Source: Psychrobacter sp. (GTDB taxonomy: Bacteria > Pseudomonadota > Gammaproteobacteria > Pseudomonadales > Moraxellaceae). Taken from it: a DNA stretch of 39,688 nucleotides. A program made the position numbers and the translations under genes. How positions within the stretch are numbered: the stretch's first letter is position 1; each line of letters starts with the position of its first letter. Positions 32,598 to 39,688 of the stretch are shown here, piece after piece. Under the pieces are notes generated by a model. The model was not told the origin of the DNA. It saw nothing but the letters and a program-made list of their open reading frames with translations, and did not search any database. The stretch lies in contig JAHHUJ010000001.1 in the NCBI GenBank assembly GCA_020024075.1, positions 1 to 39,688 on the forward strand, written 5' to 3'.

Positions 32598-34109
32598 ATG
32601 AATAACGACTCATTACCCAACTCTGGCGGCGCTCCTCAAGAAGAAGACATTGCTGTATCAGGAAGCTATAAACAGCTGCATAAGCCCAGCTCTAGCTTTG
32701 CTAGTCGTGATGACTACCTGAATCATGAGCTGCAAATCATGCAGCCTAAGCGCTGGAAACCCAACCTCCCATTCCGTGATTATCGTTTTGAGTTTGAAGA
32801 CACCATCCCTGCTTTAGCCGCAACCATTGGTAAAGTGGTTATGGTGGGTGCTATTGCAGCGACTTTTGCTGGTGCCTTAAATTTAGGTGATGCCTTTATT
32901 TTAGAAAACGTGCGTTATGAGTTGTTGATAGTCTCATTCTTCGTTATTTTATTCTCCGGTTTTCTACTTCCTACAGCCAACTTGGCTGGTACCCATGGTC
33001 CGTTAATTCCGCTGATTCCTATCGTGGTTTTGGCTGGTGGTCACCCTATGGCCTTTGGTTTGCTAATTGGTTTATTTGGGATGTTATTGGCAATTAGTAA
33101 AGGGGGCAGTTTGCTGGCCAACTTGACCAGTAAGGGGGTCTGTGGTGGTTTGCTGCTCTATCTGGGCTTTATTGGTACTACCTCCCAAGTTACCAAGTTA
33201 TTAAATTGGTCAAAAGACATCAATATGCCGCACATCGCCTTCGTGGTGATCTTGGGGACCATTGTTTTATACGCTATTTTAGAGAATTATAATAAGCGCT
33301 GGTTAGCGGTACCACTGAGCTGCTTTTTAGGCGGAGCAACGGCCTACTTGCTAGGTGCACCTTTTGCGTTTGAGACGGCGCCAGGTATGCCGCACATGAG
33401 CCCTATGTACTGGTGGGGTGAGAATACTGGTTGGATGTTGGGTCTACCAAATTTAGAGAGCTTTATGGTGGTGTTACCCTTTGCGGTATTGGCTGTGGCT
33501 ATGTGGTCACCAGACTTCTTGGGGCATCAGGTTTTCCAAAAGATTAGCTATCCAAAGCGCACTGAAAAGGTGGTTATGGATATTGACGATACCATGACCA
33601 GTGCCTCAATTCGTCAGGTTGTGGGCTCTGTACTGGGCGGCGCAAACTTTACCTCGTCTTGGGGAACTTATATTGTTCCAGCGGCTATTGCCAAGCGTCC
33701 TATCCCTGCCGGTGCTATCTTAACCGCACTACTGTGTATAATTGCAGCTGTCTGGGGCTATCCTATGGATTTGGCTATTTGGGAACCTGTGATGTGTGTG
33801 GCGCTCATTGTGGGGGTATTTATTCCTCTACTTGAAGCAGGTATGGAGATGACTCGTGAGGGTAAAACCACACAATCAGCAGCCATCGTAGTATTCGCTT
33901 CAGCGCTTGTGAACCCAGCCTTTGGTTGGTCATTGACTATGTTGCTAGATAACATGGGTCTGATTGGCTCAAAAGAGCGTAGTGCGGGCCTGAGTAAAAT
34001 GAGTCGCTGGATTATCCCAGCTGGTATGTTTGTTCTATTAACCGTGGTTATGGCTATGGTGGGTATGTTGCCAGGTATTCCTGCATTATTGGCAAGCTTT
34101 AGACACTAA
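32598..34109 (+). CDS. DUF3360-type multi-spanning membrane protein, putative transporter
   Basis: 503 aa. A hydrophilic N-terminal region of about 75 residues is followed by roughly 12-14 hydrophobic helices. The overall pattern (LLPTANLAGTHGPLIPLIPIVVLAGGHPMAFGLLIGLFG, then GSVLGGANFTSSWGTYIVPAAIAKRPIPAGA) suggests the DUF3360 family of uncharacterised membrane proteins, which appear related to the UraA/SulP 7+7 inverted-repeat fold. The family assignment comes from memory of such proteins in Vibrio, Acinetobacter and Psychrobacter. Substrate unknown. ATG 32598 has AAGGAGA about 6 nt upstream. Transcribed alone, between two terminators. Confidence 0.75.
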   Translation: MNNDSLPNSGGAPQEEDIAVSGSYKQLHKPSSSFASRDDYLNHELQIMQPKRWKPNLPFRDYRFEFEDTIPALAATIGKVVMVGAIAATFAGALNLGDAFILENVRYELLIVSFFVILFSGFLLPTANLAGTHGPLIPLIPIVVLAGGHPMAFGLLIGLFGMLLAISKGGSLLANLTSKGVCGGLLLYLGFIGTTSQVTKLLNWSKDINMPHIAFVVILGTIVLYAILENYNKRWLAVPLSCFLGGATAYLLGAPFAFETAPGMPHMSPMYWWGENTGWMLGLPNLESFMVVLPFAVLAVAMWSPDFLGHQVFQKISYPKRTEKVVMDIDDTMTSASIRQVVGSVLGGANFTSSWGTYIVPAAIAKRPIPAGAILTALLCIIAAVWGYPMDLAIWEPVMCVALIVGVFIPLLEAGMEMTREGKTTQSAAIVVFASALVNPAFGWSLTMLLDNMGLIGSKERSAGLSKMSRWIIPAGMFVLLTVVMAMVGMLPGIPALLASFRH

Positions 34110-34163
34110 TCTTTGTTATGAGCTAGTATGCTTCTTAAGTAAGATTTGAGTTAGCAGTAGAGA

Positions 34164-34187
34164 AGTCGGCTTAGAGCCGGCTTTTTT
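34164..34187 (+). terminator. Terminator after the DUF3360-type gene
   Basis: AGTCGGCT (34164-34171) and AGCCGGCT (34175-34182) form an 8-bp stem with one G-U pair and a 3-nt loop, followed by T6. Confidence 0.88.
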
Positions 34188-34255
34188 GTGCTTGCAATAA
34201 GAGCCTCAAAGCCCCATAAATAGGGATATCTTTAATAATTTTGGTTTTGTGAGTT

Positions 34256-36100
34256 ATGGTGAATAAGTCGACAACGATGGGCGTAGATGATAGAGAGGCC
34301 CGTCTTAAACACCTCATTAAACGCATGCCCAACTTGCCAGGCGTGTATAAGATGCTGGGTAAAAATGGTGATATCTTATATGTCGGTAAAGCAAAATCGC
34401 TCAAAAATCGAGTCAATAGTTACTTTGCTAAAACCATTGATCACCCCAAGACGCGGGCTTTGGTCTCACGCATCCATAATATTGAGACTATTATTACCCG
34501 TAGTGAAACCGAAGCACTACTGCTAGAACAAAACCTTATTAAAGAGCACCGTCCGCCTTATAACGTCTTGCTACGTGATGATAAGTCGTATTTGTATGTC
34601 TTCATCTCAGCCGATCAGCCTTATCCTAGATTAGCGTATGGACGCGGCAAAGCTAAGCATCAAAAAGGCAAATTCTTTGGGCCATTTCCTTCAGCTCATG
34701 CTGCCAAAGAAACCTTAACCTTAATGCAAAAGATGTTTCAGATGCGCCAGTGCACCAACACCTTCTTTCGTCAACGCAAGCGTCCATGTCTGGAATATCA
34801 GATTAAGCGTTGCCGAGCCCCCTGCGTTGGATTGGTATCGCCAGAAGATTATGCGGTGGATGTTGATAACACCATTCGTTTCTTAAAAGGTGACTCATCT
34901 GATATTCATCAAGCCTTGATCGAGAAAATGGAAGGGGCGGCTGATAAGCTAGACTTTGAAAAAGCAGCTTTTTATCGCGATCAATTGTCCATGCTGCGTG
35001 AGGTGCAGTCGCGTCAAGCGGTCTATACCGTGCAAGGTGAGGCTGATGTTATCTCTATTGCCAGTCAGGCTGGTATGACCTGCGTTAATGTGCTTACCGT
35101 GCGTGGTGGGCGGGTATTAGGTGGTAAAAATTATTTCCCTGATGTCGATAGCAGTGAGCCTATAAGTAGTAACTTATCAGCGTTTGTTACCTCATTTTAT
35201 TTCCAAGTCACCGATGACCTGCCGCCAGAGATTATCATTAGTCATGAGCTTCCTGATCAGCAGGCGCTGCAAGAAGCACTAAGCACTCATTTTGAGAGTA
35301 AGACGCTGATTAAGACCAATGTGCGAGAGCACCGAGCGGAGTGGTTAGAGTTGGCAAAATTAAATGCTAACAATGCTTTAAAAACCAAACTTGGAGATTA
35401 CCTAGAGCTACACGCACGCTTTGGGGCGCTAAAAGAAGTGCTACAGCCAGTTACCCAAACCAACATCGATAGAATTGAGTGCTTTGATATTTCGCATACT
35501 ATGGGCGAGGCGACCATTGCTAGCTGTGTGGTGTTTGATCAAGGTGGAGCGCGTAAGCGTGATTATCGTCAGTACGCCATTCACGGAGTACAAGACGGTG
35601 ATGATTATGCGGCCATGTCTCAGGCTTTGACCCGTCGATACAAGAAGCATCCCTTGCCTGATATTCTGTTAATTGATGGTGGTAAAGGTCAGCTGAATAT
35701 GGCCAAAAACGTACTGACTGAATTAGGCATCCTAAATGATACCTTGCTGATTGGGGTAGCCAAGGGCGAGGGGCGTAAGGCAGGTCTTGAGGTATTGCAC
35801 TTCATTGATCATGAGCCATTAGACTTGCCCATGGACTCAAAAGCGCTGCATTTAATTATGAATATCCGCGATGAGGCGCACCGCTTTGCCATTACCGCTC
35901 ACCGTAAGAAGCGGGATAAGCGTCGATCTTCTTCGGTGCTAGAAGCGATTCCTGGACTTGGTGAGAAGCGTCGTCGTGATTTGTTAAATCACTTTGGGGG
36001 CTTACAGCAGCTGCTAGGGGCCTCTCAGCAAGAGCTGGAAGGGGTAAATGGTATCGGTAAAGTAATGGCCAATACCATTTATAAAGTATTACACGAGTAG
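34256..36100 (+). CDS. uvrC: UvrABC system protein C
   Basis: 614-aa excision nuclease (E. coli 610 aa). In order: GIY-YIG nuclease (about 25-100, GVYKMLGKNGDILYVGKAKSLKNRVNSYF), a Cys-containing linker (CLEYQIKRCRAPCVG), a UVR motif (about 200-235, LEAEKMEGAADKLDFEKAAFYRDQL-like), the RNase H-like 5' nuclease domain (RIECFDISHTMGEATIASCVVF, LLIDGGKGQLN) and a C-terminal helix-hairpin-helix pair (IPGLGEKRRRDLLNHFGG, VNGIGKVMANTI). It makes the dual incisions in nucleotide excision repair. The ATG at 34256 has only a weak GTGAG upstream; the ATG at 34277 is an alternative. Confidence 0.97.
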   Translation: MVNKSTTMGVDDREARLKHLIKRMPNLPGVYKMLGKNGDILYVGKAKSLKNRVNSYFAKTIDHPKTRALVSRIHNIETIITRSETEALLLEQNLIKEHRPPYNVLLRDDKSYLYVFISADQPYPRLAYGRGKAKHQKGKFFGPFPSAHAAKETLTLMQKMFQMRQCTNTFFRQRKRPCLEYQIKRCRAPCVGLVSPEDYAVDVDNTIRFLKGDSSDIHQALIEKMEGAADKLDFEKAAFYRDQLSMLREVQSRQAVYTVQGEADVISIASQAGMTCVNVLTVRGGRVLGGKNYFPDVDSSEPISSNLSAFVTSFYFQVTDDLPPEIIISHELPDQQALQEALSTHFESKTLIKTNVREHRAEWLELAKLNANNALKTKLGDYLELHARFGALKEVLQPVTQTNIDRIECFDISHTMGEATIASCVVFDQGGARKRDYRQYAIHGVQDGDDYAAMSQALTRRYKKHPLPDILLIDGGKGQLNMAKNVLTELGILNDTLLIGVAKGEGRKAGLEVLHFIDHEPLDLPMDSKALHLIMNIRDEAHRFAITAHRKKRDKRRSSSVLEAIPGLGEKRRRDLLNHFGGLQQLLGASQQELEGVNGIGKVMANTIYKVLHE

Positions 36101-36160
36101 CTTTAGCACTGTCTGCTTTTTTAAACTAATAGATTTTTTGAGTTATTTGCTACTTTTCAA

Positions 36161-36892
36161 CTATTTGCTGTTCAGGCGGTTGGCCACTTGCTCACGCAGC
36201 CAAGACCTTAAGTCTTCTGACATATTGGCCAACTGCTCACTGAGATAATCGTCGATACGGTTTTCCAACTCTTTTATGAAGTCAGCATCGAGCTCAGCCT
36301 TGGGAGCGGTATTGTCGAAGGCGAAGGATGCTGGGGCAGAGATTTCTGTTTCAGGTACCACTACGGCAGCAGGCTGTGACTCTGATGTATCGGTAGAGGT
36401 ATCAGATACTTGTGTATCAGAGTTTTCAGTATCCTTAGCAGTATCAGTAGTGGCTTCAGTGTCTACCTCTACCTTAATACTGTCCTCTACCAGATCGGCA
36501 TCTGCTACTTGCATCACTTGTTGTTCAAGATCTACGGGTTCTTCTGCTGGCGCTTGTGGCTGATCTAAAGCTTGTTGCTCCGTATGCTGCTCGTCATTTA
36601 ATAAGCGCTCCGCTTCTAACGCTTCAAATTCGACTCTTTCTGCCTCTAAGCGCTCGGCTTCTAACCTCTCAGCCTCAAGGCGATCGGCTTCTGTTTTAGC
36701 AGCAATCTCTGCATTAATAGCGTCGATATGGGCATGCAAATCTGGCACTGTAAATTCGAAGCTTTCTAAGTCAGTGTCCGCGTCAAGCAGCTGCATAATA
36801 TCTTCAAACTCTTGTAGCAAGGCGTCTTTAACCGCTTGTGGAGCGTTGCTCCAGCGATGAGAGAATTGGTGTGAGAACGCAACTTGTGCCAT
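36161..36892 (-). CDS. Acidic hypothetical protein with LEAER repeats
   Basis: 243 aa, not assigned to a known family. The N-terminal part (1-65, HQFSHRWSNAPQAVKDALLQEFEDIM) and the C terminus (about 205-243, ELENRIDDYLSEQLANMSEDLRSWLREQVANRL) are predicted helical and look like real domains. Between them is a charged helix with repeats of RLEAE/LEAER (about 69-98), then a Thr/Asp/Glu-rich, probably disordered segment (about 100-195). No signal peptide or membrane helix. ATG at 36892; the gene lies 61 bp after fabF on the same strand, possibly cotranscribed. The two conserved-looking ends joined by a variable acidic linker suggest a scaffold or adaptor, but no function can be claimed. Confidence 0.8.
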   Translation of the reverse strand: MAQVAFSHQFSHRWSNAPQAVKDALLQEFEDIMQLLDADTDLESFEFTVPDLHAHIDAINAEIAAKTEADRLEAERLEAERLEAERVEFEALEAERLLNDEQHTEQQALDQPQAPAEEPVDLEQQVMQVADADLVEDSIKVEVDTEATTDTAKDTENSDTQVSDTSTDTSESQPAAVVVPETEISAPASFAFDNTAPKAELDADFIKELENRIDDYLSEQLANMSEDLRSWLREQVANRLNSK

Positions 36893-36953
36893 ATGAATGT
36901 GTCTCCATCAGAGTTTGATAGTGGGAAATAAGAGTGGTTATGCGGTAGACCTA

Positions 36954-38306
36954 TTAATCTACCCAGCGCGCGAAAATCAAAGAGCCATTGGTGCCACCAA
37001 AGCCAAAGCTGTTAGACATCGTATAGTTAAGGTTGGTCACTGAACGCGCTGCATTAGCCACATAATCTAGGTGGCAGTTTTCATCGACGTTGTCGAGGTT
37101 GATGGTGGGTGGTACTCTCTGATCTAGCAAAGCCTGAATACTAAAAATAGCTTCGATAGCGCCAGCAGCACCTAATAAATGTCCAGTCATGGACTTAGTT
37201 GAGCTTACCAATAGACGCTCTTTGCAGGCTTCAAATATGCCTTCAATGGCTTTGGACTCAGCCACATCTCCGGCTGGGGTGCTAGTACCATGTGCATTGA
37301 TATAGCCAATTTCACAAGGATCAATCCCCGCATCTTTAATGGCCATAACCATCGCTCTAGCGGCGCCTTCACCGTCAGTTGGTGGGGCAGTAATATGATG
37401 CGCATCGTCACTCATACCAAAGCCTGCCAGCTCCGCTAAGATAATAGCACCGCGGGCTTTGGCGTGGGCTAAGCTTTCTAGTACCAATACCCCCGAGCCG
37501 TCTCCTAATACAAAGCCATCACGGTCTTTGTCAAATGGGCGGCTGGCACGAGTGGGGTCGTCATTGCGAGTAGATAAAGCGCCCATAGCGGCAAAGCCTG
37601 CCATACCCAGAGGGCTAGAGCCTTTCTCGCTGCCACCGGCCAACATGACATCACAGTCGCCATAAGCGATTAAGCGAGCTGCTAGTCCAATGGCATGGGC
37701 AGCAGAAGTGCACGCTGTTGCAGTCGCTAAATTGGGGCCGCGTAAGTTATGCTTAATGGCCACCATACCAGCGGCCATATTAATAATAGAGCCTGGGAGT
37801 GAAAAAGGAGAGACGCGGCGTACCCCTTGATTGGCTAAGGCATCCCGATTGTCTTCTAAGGTTTGTAGTCCCCCAATACCTGCCCCGATGATGACACCGA
37901 AGCGATCTGAGTCTACGTTTTGTACCGGAGCTGGCTCAGATGACACCTCTTCAATGAAGCCAGCTTGTTTTAGGGCCATGCTGGCAGCAGCCACCCCATA
38001 ATGAATAAAGGCATCATAACGCCGAGCTTCTTTGGCAGCCATAAATTGATTGGCTTCAAAGCCTTCTACGGTGCCTGCAAATTGCGCGCGGTAGGTGGAG
38101 GCATCAAAGTGGGTAATCGGCTTAATACCACTTTCGCCTTTGATTAAGCGTTGCCAAGTGGTGTCTACGTCTAAGCCGAGGGGAGTAACCGCACCCATAC
38201 CGGTAATCACTACGCGCTGATGATCAGCCCGATTAAAATGGGCCGGCTTACTGTCAACTGCGGCGCTATTTGAAGTTTGGTTTGTATTTGTTGTGGGCTG
38301 ACTCAT
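36954..38306 (-). CDS. fabF: Beta-ketoacyl-ACP synthase II
   Basis: 450-aa condensing enzyme of fatty acid elongation. Catalytic Cys199 lies in TATACTSAAHAIG, His339 in NAHGTSTPAGD, and Lys371/His376 in KSMTGHLLGAAGA. Core starts at RVVITGMGAVTPLG near residue 31, so about 30 polar residues precede the usual 412-aa enzyme. The ATG at 38306 has AAGG at 10 nt. No acpP or fabG is adjacent, so this may be a second KAS II copy; FabB is less likely from the GMGAVTPLG start and overall length. Downstream is the LEAER-repeat gene. Confidence 0.93.
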   Translation of the reverse strand: MSQPTTNTNQTSNSAAVDSKPAHFNRADHQRVVITGMGAVTPLGLDVDTTWQRLIKGESGIKPITHFDASTYRAQFAGTVEGFEANQFMAAKEARRYDAFIHYGVAAASMALKQAGFIEEVSSEPAPVQNVDSDRFGVIIGAGIGGLQTLEDNRDALANQGVRRVSPFSLPGSIINMAAGMVAIKHNLRGPNLATATACTSAAHAIGLAARLIAYGDCDVMLAGGSEKGSSPLGMAGFAAMGALSTRNDDPTRASRPFDKDRDGFVLGDGSGVLVLESLAHAKARGAIILAELAGFGMSDDAHHITAPPTDGEGAARAMVMAIKDAGIDPCEIGYINAHGTSTPAGDVAESKAIEGIFEACKERLLVSSTKSMTGHLLGAAGAIEAIFSIQALLDQRVPPTINLDNVDENCHLDYVANAARSVTNLNYTMSNSFGFGGTNGSLIFARWVD

Positions 38307-38391
38307 GATGTTATTGCCTTATTCCTTAGCCGATCCTTGTTGCTAAGCTAGACTAGACTTGAAAGGGTCGTCAAGCTGTTGATTATAATAA

Positions 38392-38808
38392 CTAAGATTC
38401 ACCATAAACTTTTAGTTTGGCGGCAAATGCACACTGCTTCATACGAGCAGACTGTACTACCGCATCGCGCTCACCGAACAGGCGCGATAGCTTGGCATCA
38501 CGTGCGCTATTACTGGTGCTTTTACCAACACCAATGTTGATGTTAGGAGAAATCCCCCAGCGACCAGCAGACACGCCAACCCCGATACCTGTTGTGGTCA
38601 ATCCTGAGTAGTTTTTACTTTCTGTATTAATATAGGATTGAATGCGCTGGTATTCTTGAGACAGCGCTGAACAGTTATAGTTTTGATAAGTGCTTGGTGG
38701 AATGTACTGTGGTGAGATATTACCAGTGCTGGCACAACCACTGACAACTAGGATACTGCCAACTACTGCAGCAGAAGTCATTAAAGATTTTACGCTAAGT
38801 TTTGGCAT
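38392..38808 (-). CDS. Small putative lipoprotein
   Basis: 138 aa. A signal peptide with lipobox VVSGC predicts lipidation at Cys25 after cleavage; residue 26 is Ala, so outer-membrane sorting is likely. The mature part has two further Cys (in YNCSALSQEYQRIQ and MKQCAFAAKL), which could form a disulfide, and a central Gly-rich segment (GIGVGVSAGRWGISPNINIGVG) that may insert in or lie along the membrane. The ATG follows AGGAGCTCCT, a 10-bp palindrome that contains the ribosome binding site. Family not recognised. Upstream of fabF on the same strand. Confidence 0.82.
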   Translation of the reverse strand: MPKLSVKSLMTSAAVVGSILVVSGCASTGNISPQYIPPSTYQNYNCSALSQEYQRIQSYINTESKNYSGLTTTGIGVGVSAGRWGISPNINIGVGKSTSNSARDAKLSRLFGERDAVVQSARMKQCAFAAKLKVYGES

Positions 38809-38933
38809 AGGAGCTCCTAAGTTTATAATTACTTTAATTAAGATTATACAGTGAATAGGGGCTTCACTTATATATAGAATTATTAGCTGTTTTGAGTTAT
38901 GAGTGGTGTCGCCAGCTGTCGATAGCTACTGGG

Positions 38934-39293
38934 CTACATAAAGTTGCCAGGCTTAACAAAAGCTAAGATAAAAATAGCCACGTAAGCAATGAAAGCGATA
39001 AAAATACCAGACTTGCTCTGCGCTGGTGTGGCCGTTGCTCTAAAAGCTTTAATACTAGCACTTATTGCCGCTATGAGTAATATAATTTTGGCAGCCACCC
39101 ATTGTAGTGGGGCATTGGTTGACAGTAGAGGCATGACGGTTAATACGCCTGAGATAATTAATAGGGTATAGACCACATGGCTAGCAATTTTACCCTTTTT
39201 GTCAAAGCGAATACCTTTGGCTATCACTAAGTAGCTTTGCCATAAAAAAAGCACCACAGTAATTACCGCCATTAACATATGTAAGTGTTTCAT
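38934..39293 (-). CDS. SirB family membrane protein
   Basis: 119-aa integral membrane protein with four hydrophobic helices (about 5-25, 38-58, 64-84, 95-113). It begins MKHLHMLMAVITVVLFLWQS and has the SHVVYTLLIISGVLTVMPL pattern of the SirB/SirB2 (invasion-gene up-regulator) family. The biochemical role is undefined. It lies 49 bp after the bolA-like gene on the same strand, possibly cotranscribed. GAGGAAAC lies before the ATG. Confidence 0.82.
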   Translation of the reverse strand: MKHLHMLMAVITVVLFLWQSYLVIAKGIRFDKKGKIASHVVYTLLIISGVLTVMPLLSTNAPLQWVAAKIILLIAAISASIKAFRATATPAQSKSGIFIAFIAYVAIFILAFVKPGNFM

Positions 39294-39342
39294 AGTTTCC
39301 TCTGGCCAGTTGTCTGGTCAATAAAATGAGTAATTTTTATTA

Positions 39343-39666
39343 TTAGCTTTTGTTTTGACCAGCGCAAAGGGGGCTGGCAGGCACTGTTTGGTTTTGTTGT
39401 TGCCACTCATCTGGGCTGTAAGCGTGGATGGCTAAGGCATGGATACTACCACCTTGGCTGGTCATCAACTCATTCATTAACCCATAGATAAGTTGGTGCC
39501 GAGCAACGCGTCTTTTTCCCTCAAATTCAGGGCTAACCACAGTCAACTTAAAGTGGCTTTCTTTGCCTTCAAAATAACCGGCATGATTCATAGATTCATT
39601 AACTAACTCGGTGTGAGTAGGGTTAAGAGGCTCTACGCGTTTTAATATCTCGTTATGGACTTGCAC
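39343..39666 (-). CDS. bolA: BolA family protein
   Basis: 107 aa. It has the BolA core HTELVNESMNHAGYFEGKESHFKLTVVSPEFEGKRRVARHQLIYGLM, including the conserved His of the RVARHQ helix, which in this family helps hold an Fe-S cluster with monothiol glutaredoxins. The start is a GTG (39666) with AGGAG 7 nt upstream. The C-terminal tail (QTVPASPLCAGQNKS) is polar. Assignment to BolA rather than the IbaG branch is likely from the overall sequence. Complete at its start within the window edge. Confidence 0.92.
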   Translation of the reverse strand: MQVHNEILKRVEPLNPTHTELVNESMNHAGYFEGKESHFKLTVVSPEFEGKRRVARHQLIYGLMNELMTSQGGSIHALAIHAYSPDEWQQQNQTVPASPLCAGQNKS

Positions 39667-39688
39667 GCCCTTTCTCCTAATAGTTGAT

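Noticed and set aside
36276..36563. 95-codon Ser/Val-rich frame opposite the LEAER-repeat gene
   Set aside because: It is the mirror of an acidic low-complexity segment. The minus-strand frame has the start signal and structured ends.

Overview
The window looks like a core chromosomal segment of a gamma-proteobacterium of the Moraxellaceae, most likely Psychrobacter or a close relative. The inference rests on a moderately AT-rich sequence, a response regulator/kinase pair that closely resembles Acinetobacter BfmRS, a DUF3360-type membrane protein, and the dksA-gluQ, atpIBEFHAGDC and rpsP-rimM-trmD-rplS arrangements. The species call is inference, since no database search was possible. I see no rRNA, tRNA, CRISPR array, insertion sequence, integrase or prophage.

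Layout. 170-1703: a dienelactone-hydrolase family protein (-) diverging from a YcgN/UPF0260 Cys-cluster protein (+). 1830-3740: the glnK-amtB nitrogen operon (-), with a sigma-54-like promoter and two NtrC-like sites 32 bp apart. 4398-6903: a SulP anion transporter followed by a tandem-domain universal stress protein (-). 7439-10325: murD-ftsW (+), outside a full dcw cluster. 10459-11903: dksA-gluQ (-). 12045-15426: zur-znuC-znuB-cpdA (-), divergent from znuA (+, 15566-16612) across a perfect 15-bp Zur-box palindrome. 17004-25128: the F1Fo ATP synthase operon atpIBEFHAGDC (+), with hairpins in its leader and several gene spacers. 25358-28048: bfmR and bfmS (+), facing an EnvZ-like kinase (-, 28308-29759). 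29880-32323: rpsP-rimM-trmD-rplS (+). 32598-34109: a DUF3360-type transporter. 34256-36100: uvrC. 36161-39666: minus-strand genes for a repeat-bearing acidic protein, FabF, a small lipoprotein, a SirB-like membrane protein and BolA.

The genes serve nitrogen sensing and ammonium uptake, zinc homeostasis, peptidoglycan synthesis and division, energy conservation, envelope signalling, translation, DNA repair and fatty acid synthesis. Most of the window is conserved housekeeping DNA, and I do not find a convincing new multi-gene system. The less ordinary items are a 45-residue insertion inside ZnuC, a 75-residue N-terminal tail on MurD with an altered P-loop, the hairpin-rich atp spacers, a 3 x 20 bp tandem repeat before atpI, cpdA trailing the zinc operon, and an EnvZ-like kinase with no adjacent OmpR.

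Several start codons were moved from the longest possible reading frame to an internal ATG with a better ribosome binding site (amtB, usp, gluQ, cpdA, znuB, zur, atpI, trmD, rplS); each entry gives the reason.
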